Of a stretch of DNA of 28,507 bases, positions 20,380 to 28,507 are shown one piece after another; the stretch's first letter is position 1, and each line of letters opens with the position of its first letter. The notes under the pieces were generated by a model that searched no databases, was not told where the DNA came from, and saw only the letters and a list, made by a program, of their open reading frames with translations. The stretch covers positions 66,311 to 94,817 of the forward strand of contig BLXT01003974.1 in the NCBI GenBank assembly GCA_019648995.1. Reading direction: 5' to 3'. Source of the stretch: Plakobranchus ocellatus (Eukaryota; Mollusca; Gastropoda; Plakobranchidae). A program made the position numbers and the translations under genes.

Positions 20380-21110
20380 TCTGGTAACAGATCAAAGACT
20401 GACTAGAGGGTTGGGGAACAACCTCTGATTTCTTTGATCTTTTGCCGACATGGCTTACTACACTAGGCCTTGTACAAGTGTGCAAATACATGTATTACCA
20501 TAACTTACTTGTTTGCCTATCAATGGAAGATGTAATAACACTGCATGTATTTTTTTAATACTCTGTTCAGAGCGGAAATAAAAAGGCGGGTTGTTTTTTT
20601 TTAAACATTGGGTTAGGATTGGGCATTAGAGTTACAAGCTTTGGGGGCAGTGAATAAATATGGGAAGAAGCTTTCGGAACAAAACAAAAAAAAATTTGAT
20701 TGACTATTGGATGAATGAAAGTGATGCAACACCGATACCAAAGATCCATTAAAAGAAGAAGAAAAAAAGAGGCCACAGAGTGATTTTCATGATATTTCAG
20801 GACAGATGCTTTAGTTAATAGCGGGACACTTGGCAGACCTGATTCAAGGCTATAAAAACTATGCAGACCTACTTGACCGATACAACTGTTCACAAAAAAA
20901 TATGGCGAAGAGCGTTATATCGATACTACGTTTTTATATATATATATATATATTGTAAAGAGAAAGAAAGTCGGAGGAAACGGAAGACTGATTCAGGAGA
21001 TTCATCAGGCCCACTCAGCGTCATTTTCTTGGTGCTGAGCATAGGGCGTAATTTTTTCCCTGTCAACGTAACAAATTACGCCCAAAGCGTAATGTTGGCA
21101 GGTCTGGTAC
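20380..21110 (+). repeat. Dispersed repeat, copy B (paired with 296-980)
   Basis: Same block order as copy A: CCTCTGATTT and TTGCCGACATGG (20424-20454), CTAGGCCTT (20464), AACTTACTTG (20503), GATGCTTTAGTTAATAGCGGG (20807-20827, with ACACTT after) and AATGTTGGCAGGTCTGG (21090-21106). Within it, CAGACCTG (20834) and CAGGTCTG (21099) are inverted, so the right third may be a small TIR element of about 270 bp. A (TA)n run lies at 20935-20953. No coding content. Confidence 0.6.
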
Positions 21111-21386
21111 AGTAACACAGAAAATTTGGGCACTTACAGCAAAAATGACATAGGAAAAGATAATTTTAGACTTGCAAAATAAAAAAGTTCTCTGTTGTAA
21201 AATCAACACAGAGAGAGCATTGATGTGGAGAGAGACATATAGGAGTGGAATCAATTCCATGAACAGGCTTAACTTCAATGGCATTTAGAGTGGAAGTGAG
21301 AAGATACTTAACAATTCAATAAAATAAGTATTACAAGTGTGCCTGCACTAGATAAGAATGAACAGATACAAGAGTATCTTGCTTAC

Positions 21387-21434
21387 CAGTTTGCCAAGAT
21401 CTGGTGCTTTGCGCTTGATTCCTCGTCTAGCCAT
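21387..21434 (-). CDS. LRWD1: LRWD1-like exon 1 (putative start exon)
   Basis: Encodes MARRGIKRKAPDLGKL, a basic peptide, then donor GTAAGC (21386-21381). The phase joins directly to exon 2. The ATG context is strong (A at -3, G at +4). Upstream is a pyrimidine-rich acceptor with two options: AAG before 21443, which places an in-frame TAG ahead of the ATG, or TTTAG before 21437, which leaves the frame open. With the first option this is the start exon after a 5' UTR exon. With the second it could be an internal linker exon after unseen LRR exons. The basic KRKAP stretch resembles the linker before the WD40 domain of LRWD1. Confidence 0.55.
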
Positions 21435-21443
21435 GTTCTAAAC

Positions 21444-21941
21444 CTTCAAGAAACAAAGAAACAAACAAGTTTATAGATTAAATCTTGGCAATCCCGTGTG
21501 TACCATCCTTTTGTGAGTGTGCCATGCATCAATATGCCTCTGTGTGTGTGTGTATGTATGAACTGCCACTGTGTCATCTTTCACACTCACTAAGTTAACA
21601 ACTGATAAAATTTGATTTTAGTGAGGGGCCAGATCGTATGGAACAAAACAAGCATACAAAGCATTATTTACCTTTGTTAAGTTATGCAAGGAAAATCAGA
21701 GAAAATATACTTTATTTCTTGATTTCCACATGATTATTTAACTTTTCTTCTGGTTGTATCAGCAAAGCGTGTAAAATTCAAGGTCTTTTTTACTGTTGTT
21801 TTGCTCCTGAATCCCCCCAAACTGTGAAAATCTATCTACTTTTTTTTTTTTTTTGCTGTGAAATAGGTCCAAGGATCAAAATGAGAAAAATTACATTGGA
21901 CATTTTTTTAACCCAAGTACCATCTGAGATCTTTCGGCCGA
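21444..21941. other. Non-coding, nothing recognised
   Basis: AT-rich with a short GTGTGT run (about 21540-21552) and a poly-T run (21840-21855). No exon seen. Confidence 0.5.
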
Positions 21942-22276
21942 GCCCACACTGGAGGCACCAGTTCACGTATCCAACAATACATGTTTGGAAACCCTCTAGT
22001 TTCTTTGGTGCGAGAGCACACCAAATCGGCTGTGACTTTCATTTGATCGAAGCTTCTGAGCTATCCTTTGCATTTAACAGCCTGATCTTTCATTAGTGGC
22101 TCTATTGGATAAGGGAAAGGGGGGGTGCCATTATGTAACAATGCATAATTCTACTGACTGTTGAGGCGCAAACTTTGAGGCCAGTCTGTTAGTGTTACGC
22201 AAATGATCAGGCTGATTTGGTAGAGCACAGTAACTGCGACATAAGTTTGTCTCGTCAGCTCACCTCCAGTGTGGGC
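21942..22276. mobile_element. 335-bp inverted-repeat (MITE-like) element
   Basis: The perfect 14-bp termini are GCCCACACTGGAGG (21942-21955) and its complement (22263-22276). A second inner inverted block lies at about 22013-22032 (CACACCAAATCGGCTG) and 22208-22228 (CAGGCTGATTTGGTAGAGCA), so the TIR is long but diverged. Non-coding interior. Confidence 0.6.
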
Positions 22277-23640
22277 CTATGCTTCTTGCAACATTATTTC
22301 ATTCTTCAGCTTGGAGTTACTATTGGGCTTTGAGTCATAGTAATTTTTTGCAATGGACTTATTTTTCACGGTTGAGTTTTCTGCCAATTCCAAGCTCCTT
22401 GGTTACTGCATATATTGAACAACTTTATTTTGTGCTTCACTACATTTGGATCAGAGAAATTATAATTTTTCCACCGCAAGATAACATGTGTTATAAAATA
22501 ACTTACATCAGTTTGCCAGTGCAAACCGAAACTCAAATAACATTCGGGTAAAAAAGCATTAAAAGGAGTCAATGCGGTGACAAACCATTGACTTTGAGCT
22601 GGCTAGTGACAAGTACTTATCAGGCTTATCAATAATTTTCACAGAAATATTTTAAAAATCAGTTTTTCACATGCAAAAACACATGCCTAATCTAATCTTA
22701 TCTTTGCATTGAGCACTGCATTATGATGATAAAGATCTTGTTGGACAGACTTCTTCCTTTTTAAAAGTCATCTTTTTCAATGCTAGCAGCGAAATAAAAT
22801 TATCATATAATGGAAAGAACGGGAAATAATGATCAATAATAAAAGTATTCTATTGCACACAAGTTTAAAACCTTCATTCCAGCAATGCATAGAGGATAGA
22901 CATTCCAGAAAAGCCGGGCAGTGGATTCAAATTAGTTTTGTTTGCGATTTTTTTTTAAAGAATCTAGATCTAGGTTATCTATGTTAATGAATTTGTAACT
23001 GATTTTTCTTGTGAGCTTGTTTTAAGTTTGATCAATTAGTTTTAGAATTTTTCTTGAACTATTTGATATAAAAAAAATGTAGGTCTAAATGAATTACAAT
23101 TACTTAAATAAGACAAAAAAAAAACCCAGAGAATAAATACATGAATAATCAAATAATCAACACTCTTCAATTTATCTGGCACCTGTTTACAATGCTAAAT
23201 AGACTGGAAGCTATCTCTTGATCCTTGATGACAATCTTTTTATTTCAACAAGAGAAAAATTTAAATCTCTATTTCATCCCTATTATTTCAAGTTCTTCAA
23301 ACGGTTAGAGAATAGCAATACAATGCTAATTAAGAGAAACTTTGCTCATAAATAAGGCTTGATCAAATGAAGGCAAATATAAAAAGGATTGCATTAGGAT
23401 TCGAAATAAAGTGGATCGCCACAGTGGGAATCCTCCCCAGCCCCGTACAGATCTTCTAAACTTCTCGCAAGAAAACTCACATGTATTAAACATTTTGTAA
23501 AGCACCAATTTTAATCTGAACTCTTGATTCTTGATCTCTAGCCTAAATTTTCCTAGATTTTTGGCTATGTTCACACTCTTCTACCTTTGGCAATAGTTGT
23601 GTACCAATGAAATAAGGAGGTCCTAAGCTAAGTGTAGCAT
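22277..23640. other. Non-coding, nothing recognised
   Basis: AT-rich. Short open frames on both strands show no domain, splice partner or family resemblance. Confidence 0.45.
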
Positions 23641-24030
23641 TGATATAGACTCTAGTGAAAATCCAGATTTTCTCTGATTTGCTATAGATCTACTTTCACT
23701 AAACCAGAATCTATTACCTTGCTTGTTTATATAATCATGAAATTGTGTTTTTGTGCTGAACGAATGGTTTATATCTAGAATCTAGATCTAGAGATCTGTG
23801 TGTTGATCTTTTGAAGGTAATTTATGCATAGGCCCCTAATTGTGGGGACATTAATTTATTTAATTAAATCGTAGACAACTAGAAAAAAAATCTAGATCTA
23901 TGAATCTATGATCTGTTATCTCGCCAGAAGGCCTGGGTCTACAAAAAGGTTAGATCTAGATCTAGATTTAATCTAGCCCAGATCTACTATCTAGATCTTG
24001 ATCTGATCTAAATTTAGATCTAATAAAACC
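23640..24030. repeat. TCTAGA/AGATCT motif cluster
   Basis: Dense overlapping palindromes, for example at 23776-23797, 23891-23899 and 23952-24022. Third cluster of this kind in the window. No coding potential. Confidence 0.6.
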
Positions 24031-24577
24031 ATCAATTTATATTAACAAAAATAGGATCGGTGTTCAAGGGCAAAAGGGCCGGCAAAAGTACCAAAAATCC
24101 TTGACAAAGGACAAAATCATCAAAAAAGAAACATGCCTTTTCTACAACACGGTTAGGTCTGGACTTAGAAGTTAGATTGGCCCTGAGTGGGAGAGACGGA
24201 CATAGTCCTAACCGCCAGACAGAAAGATGCTTTTTTTGTTTGGTGCCAGAATTTTGAATTTAACAATCAAAAGGCCAAAGTTTCATTTTTGGTGTCTGTT
24301 AACATGCCAAACCTTATAACTAGTGTGTGAGATGTAAACATAGAACGATTGGCTAGAGAGCTTAGTGGGTAGTAATTCTGTGCGTAATGTAGTGGATCCA
24401 AGCTTTCTAAAAGAAGGGCAAGCGGTTCGGCAAAGTTTTACATTTACAATATAGTATGCTCTACAAATAAAAGGATAAAATATATTCAAATTGAAGTTCA
24501 TACGCAGCTTGATAGAAGTGTCATGAATTTTGGAAGCATTAGTAATGTATTATTTGAAATGTTAAGATATTATCGAC

Positions 24578-24656
<79 letters not shown>

Positions 24657-24677
24657 AAAGTAGTAGTTTTTTGTTGT

Positions 24678-24773
<96 letters not shown>
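24578..24773. repeat. Compound microsatellite (AGT)n-(TTG)n
   Basis: About 26 uninterrupted AGT units (24578-24656) are followed, after a short AAAAGTAGTAG spacer, by about 34 TTG units with two GTC interruptions (to 24773). Non-coding. Confidence 0.95.
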
Positions 24774-24774
<1 letters not shown>

Positions 24775-24979
24775 ATCCTTACTTAGAACAGTTATGTATC
24801 ACATCAGCAAAACTACATATTAATATTTTATGATTCCTTTTCTGCACCCCCCCCCCCTCCTTTTTTTAAAAATGAAAATTAATGTAATTGAGTTATGGTA
24901 CTTCAACAAATGTTAACAAATTAACCAATATTCAATAATATTGCTATAAACCTCTTTATGATATTAGTAAATTGCTACT

Positions 24980-25060
24980 TGTGTAGACGACCGCTGGCTG
25001 CTCAGCGGCTTGGCGGTTTCGGAGCAAAAGTGTCGCCGCCATGTTTTGGGTGAATGGACA
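24980..25060. promoter_or_regulatory. GC-rich, promoter-like island with an ATGGCGGC motif
   Basis: This is a short CG-rich patch in AT-rich surroundings. In minus sense it contains AACATGGCGGCGAC (25033-25046), close to the YY1 element AANATGGCGGC common at animal promoters. In plus sense the same bases give a strong start context, GCCGCCATG. A hairpin CCGCTG-GCTGCT-CAGCGG lies at 24990-25007. It sits between the minus-strand LRWD1 gene and the plus-strand gene starting at 28165 and could be the promoter of LRWD1 or of both. This is an inference with no TATA or transcript evidence. Confidence 0.3.
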
Positions 25061-25406
25061 CTTGATTCGTCTGGTTAGCCATAGCTTTCTAGCTTATTAT
25101 AATTCTCTGATAAGTTTTATTATCATATTCATGTGTGTGTATGTGCTGTTATTTTATCTGTGAACGTATAATTTATGGTGGGCAGAAGATCTTTTCTTTT
25201 TTTATTTGACCAAAAAGTAAAAACAAAATCAACTAAACAATATTTTTAAGCGTCGATAACGTAAATATAGGTTGACAATCGATCAATAGCGATAAATAGT
25301 GGCAATAGTGTGTTCCTTTCATATCTCCCTATTTAATTGTTATGGTATACGCGTTAAGGGCTGAAAGGGTGGAAGGGGGTGCTCGTGTGAGGTAAGAGAG
25401 AGAAAA

Positions 25407-25460
<54 letters not shown>

Positions 25461-26876
25461 ATTTATCTGGCAAGGTTGCAAGGTTTGAAAGTATCTATGA
25501 GCTCTTTTTTTAATCTATAACGCGCTAGAGAACGGAAAAGATTATAAGCCCCTCTAAACTGAAGAGCGTATAATGAGAATTTTAAAAAGGTGCGAATAAA
25601 ATATAATATATTCGTCCGATGGCCACAGCACCTTAAAAATATAACACGTACATCTTAAAAAAGCTATCCGTACTTTGAAAAACCAGTCTAAATTAATATC
25701 AACAGTAATAGGCATACAACTAGGATAGGAGAAGACAAGTTGTATGCAAGTAGCGTTTTATTTCCCTCTAGAAATGACACAATACATACCGGTAGACCAA
25801 TCGCATGGCGCAGTCGAAAAACCAATCGAGATTCACACTTTCACATTGTCCAGTCAGAAAATACACGCCTGTAAGCAGATACAATATCTAAATCTGGAGA
25901 TGCAGTTCTCCACCGATATCTAAATCCAGTTTATCTTACACGGTTTTTATTTTATTATTTTTTTTTTTAATTGTGGGTCTAATACAACATGCATTTTGGA
26001 AAGGTGTAAGTGTGTATCCATACGTGTTTTTTTTTTTGTGTGTTTTGCTATTGTTTGTTATGTTTTGTTTTTTTTTATTCATAGTAACTTTAATTGCACA
26101 CTGTATGCTCTGACAAACCAGTACCTTAAAAAGAAATAATAGAAATGTTCAAGGTACAGTGGAGAAAAAGTATATATTTGTATATCTCTAGGAAAACACA
26201 AAGGGTGAGCGCACAAGGTAGATTTTTGTGTCCGTTCACAGAAAGTTCCAGACATTCAATGACATTCAAAAGATTAAGACCTGTTTTAAGTTGGCTTATT
26301 TATGTGAATAAAGCTTTTATGTACCAAAAAGTGCATCGAAATTGAAATTTGACTCAGGTGGGCTTTCAGGCTTCAATTGTTTGCCCACCTCTAAAAAATG
26401 GATTGGGTTTTTCCGAGGTCTCTCGAAATTTTCTATCACACAAAATAAATAGTATAAAAGAAAAGTTTCATTTAGGATCACTTTTCACTTAACAACCTTG
26501 GCCATTTCAACTCCAAATTTACATTGCGAATGATTTGACATGTCAACTTTTGATGCAAAAAAAAAAAAAAAAAAATTATACAAAAATTGTTTCGCAAAAT
26601 TTTAGAACTAGTACGTTAGGTGTGATGTGTCATTTCACATCTCATAGCAGATTTTGGCCAGACGAGATTCCGCGTCGGAAGCTTTTAAATAAGCCATTGA
26701 ATTTTTAAAAAAATCCTTATTAAAGCACAGCCGCGCTCACACACACCTTTTTGTTAGCCTTTTTATTCATTTATCTTTTTACTCCAAAATTCTTTTCACG
26801 ACCCAAAATAAACAAATTTATAACACATAATTATTCATTTTACTTCATTTAACTTATCTCGTTATCTAAATAACCG
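25061..26876. other. Non-coding intergenic stretch
   Basis: Includes a (GA)n microsatellite, two CCAAT boxes 29 bp apart (CCAATCG at 25798 and 25827), which may mark a weak regulatory site, and poly-T/poly-A runs (25959-25969, 26557-26575). No exon with family resemblance was seen; the small open frame at 26145-26345 is unsupported. Confidence 0.4.
25411..25457. repeat. (GA)n microsatellite
   Basis: About 23 uninterrupted AG dinucleotides. Confidence 0.95.
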
Positions 26877-27128
26877 TTAGGCCATCAAGGATGATCGGGC
26901 AGCCATTTTTCTCCATTCTTCGTTACTTTCAGCTTTTCGGAAGATTTCACTGAACTTGAAAAATTTCCATTCCGTTGTTATCTTCCCATCTATTGTTTTA
27001 GGTGTAGCCCTCTTTCTCCCCGTGGTATAATCTTTGTAAGTCCTTTGGATCTTGTTAAGTACCCATAGCAATCCATTTTGCGATTTTTTTCCCAACTCTG
27101 ACAAGAGCTTTATACGGTCCAACAGCAT
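26877..27128 (-). pseudogene. Non-LTR retrotransposon (LINE) polyprotein C-terminus, remnant
   Basis: The minus-strand frame ends in TTGRKRATPKTIDGKITTEW, then FSEIFRKAESNEEWRKMAAR and SSLMA before the stop. A basic Lys/Arg stretch, a spaced Trp, an L/F-x-x-I-R-K/R-A-E-x-x-E-x-W-R core and an A-R-S-S ending are what I recall at the C-terminus of many invertebrate LINE reverse transcriptases. Only about 80 residues are present; no polymerase or endonuclease motif lies nearby, so this looks 5'-truncated, as is usual for LINE insertions. The identification is by pattern only. Confidence 0.45.
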
Positions 27129-28164
27129 GCCTGATGCTGCCCCTCACTTTCTCATTAAAAAGGTGTAGCAACTGCAAAATTAGACGGTGCAACTAATGTT
27201 ATTTTCAGGGACAATCCTTCCAGCAGAAGGCAAGGGCACTAGTATTCGCATCAGAATCTATCAGTGGGATATCTAGGAGCCACGACGTTTGTGTACCCCC
27301 CCTCCCCCCCCCCTCCCCAAAGTGTCAGAAGATTAGAGCCGAAACTATTACCTAATTTGGGAAGGGGGTTTCAAATTGGCTTGCTTTCAAATGTACATCT
27401 TTCTGCCTTTCAAGGCTAACGGAACCATGACAAGGAATCAAGGTTAAAACAATAATAAGTTGAATTCAACACACTTTTTAAAAATATATCTGACGAAAAA
27501 ATATACTGTTGAAATATACGTAAGGTGATGAGCGGAGTAAAATGAAAGGCCAAAAACGCATATGAGGAGATCTTTAAGATAAGACCCAGTAAATCTAAGC
27601 CTAGAGTTACTTTAACTCAGGCTGAAGTTTAGAGACGTTGGCAATGACCTATTAACAAAATGACACGTGTAGTCAAAATGCCGTTAGTAAATGGATCATC
27701 GAATCCCAAATTTTGTTCGGGTGGTCAGTCCTCTATTAATTTAGGACTTCAAAATAATTTTAATCTAGACTTAGGCAACCTTAATTTTAAAATTGCTGAG
27801 TAACAGAATCAAACTTTCCTTTTTTATCTAAAAGATGTGCTCGCAGTTTAGGAAATAAAAATGTCCATATATTTTGTATTTTAGACAAATACAGAGGTTC
27901 TAAAAATAATCTACAGGCCCGTTCAAGTTGTACGCATATACAAGCTTGATTTCGTTCGACTTCCCGACATTTTTAATTTTTTACTGTAGCCTACATTATT
28001 GAACGCATTCCGATAGCACCTCCAACATAGTTTACATGAAGGCAAGGTAACGACGCCGCAGGCAGTCTGAGATGCTCGTGAAACTCCAGGCCTAAATAAA
28101 CATATAACAATTGAATTAAATATTTAAAATTATATGTACTATACTCTTAACTGAAATTTCTATA
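27129..28164. other. Upstream region of the 28165 gene
   Basis: Contains a C-rich run (27296-27317) and otherwise AT-rich sequence. A slightly GC-rich bit (28050-28070, ACGACGCCGCAGGCAG) could belong to the 5' UTR or promoter of the next gene. No clear TATA box or CCAAT box was seen. Confidence 0.4.
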
Positions 28165-28346
28165 ATGAGTGGAGATTCTTACTCTGTGCTGCCTGATTTT
28201 CAAGAGTTAAGGATAAGGTCAGACAGTCAAGGCGATGTCGGCAGTGAAGTCAGTTCGCTCAGCCATCGCAGCAGTCTTTTCAGTCACACGACAAAGACCA
28301 AATCAGGTCCACATCTTGAGGGGAACTTAAAGTTATATGATACTAT
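28165..28346 (+). CDS. First coding exon of an unrecognised gene (continues right)
   Basis: The ATG context is ATAATGAG. The frame runs 60 codons plus two bases to a consensus donor GTAAGT at 28347-28352. The peptide starts MSGDSYSVLPDFQELRIRSD and continues with a Ser-rich, low-complexity part (VSSLSHRSSLFSHTTK) and a short ordered end (HLEGNLKLYDT). The codon use looks genic, and in-frame length plus a perfect donor support a real exon. No domain, signal peptide or membrane segment is visible, and I do not recognise the family. It is divergent to LRWD1, about 6.7 kb away. Confidence 0.55.
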
Positions 28347-28507
28347 GTAAGTAATTTACATTTATTCGGAGAATGAAACAAACCTACCATTAACTTTAAA
28401 TATTTGGCTATGCACCTCTTGTAATAGAACACACATTATGCTGTGCAGGAAACACTTTCTCTAAACGTTTGTAATTCAATTACCCTTTTTTTTTTGGTAA
28501 ACCTTTT

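Larger units (their letters stand above)
18661..21386 (-). other. 2.7-kb LRWD1 intron
   Basis: It holds AT-rich sequence with a short TA run (18967-18981), the polypurine tract and dispersed repeat copy B. It was checked for leucine-rich-repeat exons on the minus strand and none was seen. Confidence 0.55.
1457..21434 (-). other. LRWD1: LRWD1/ORCA-like gene, nine exons visible, 3' end outside the window
   Basis: Nine minus-strand exons join without a frame break: 21434-21387, 18660-18546, 10114-10008, 9813-9741, 9189-9067, 8166-8094, 2698-2534, 2174-2092 and 1606-1457. They total 937 nt, or 312 codons plus one base. All introns are GT-AG and the split codons restore the expected residues. Recalled LRWD1 landmarks appear in order: FLRCH, CAFEP, LLATCGG, LAWT, GHKK, LWDIGIP, AGAERG, IDGL and GSGEILIWDL. 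In vertebrates LRWD1 (ORCA) binds the origin recognition complex and repressive histone marks through its WD40 domain; that role here is inferred from family membership. The final WD blades are missing and should lie left of position 1. The LRR half known from vertebrates is not seen. The introns reach 8.4 kb and carry mobile elements. No database search was possible. Confidence 0.82.

Noticed and set aside
26145..26345. 66-codon plus-strand open frame
   Set aside because: No homology clue, no splice support, AT-rich neighbourhood.
22277..28164. Search for LRR exons, tRNA and rRNA genes
   Set aside because: No N-x-L/LxxL exon pattern with splice sites on the minus strand, no clover-leaf or box A/B pair and no rRNA-like conserved core were seen by eye.

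Overview
This is an AT-rich eukaryotic window: intron-split genes with GT-AG junctions, long introns, many microsatellites and MITE-like repeats, and no operons. The dense scatter of TCTAGATCTAGA-type and TAGGCCTA motifs, together with a metazoan LRWD1 gene and an invertebrate-type degenerate transposon gene, suggests a marine invertebrate, most likely a gastropod mollusc. The clade call is an inference from sequence style, not a search result.

The main gene runs right to left on the minus strand. Nine exons between 21434 and 1457 join in one open frame (937 nt, 312 codons plus one base). They encode the WD40 domain of an LRWD1/ORCA-like protein, the origin-recognition-complex-associated chromatin factor. 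The last exon or exons lie beyond the left edge. The N-terminal leucine-rich-repeat half of vertebrate LRWD1 is not visible anywhere in the window. The introns hold most of the repeats, including a 45-bp tandem array that has copied the 5' splice site of the 2534-2698 exon and a roughly 120-bp diverged tandem array at 6.2-7.4 kb.

The largest intron (10115-18545, 8.4 kb) contains a candidate DNA transposon in antisense orientation. Its core is a frameshifted plus-strand coding region (12289-14573). The first module looks like an RNase-H/DDE-type enzyme and the last like an OTU/vertnin-type cysteine protease. Around it are ten copies of a roughly 23-bp motif (consensus GTCATNNGATRYGTCCAAGT): a reversed copy at 10844, a six-copy forward cluster at 11038-11558, reversed copies at 15853 and 17227, and a forward copy at 17388. 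An assembly gap (N, 15882-16823) interrupts the right part. This motif-bracketed element is the best candidate for something undescribed.

Right of the LRWD1 gene, 21.4-28.1 kb is mostly non-coding: another long-TIR element, a TCTAGA/AGATCT cluster, an (AGT)n(TTG)n compound microsatellite, a small GC-rich promoter-like island near 25.0 kb and a LINE 3'-end remnant. At 28165-28346 a plus-strand first coding exon of an unrecognised gene begins and continues past the right edge.
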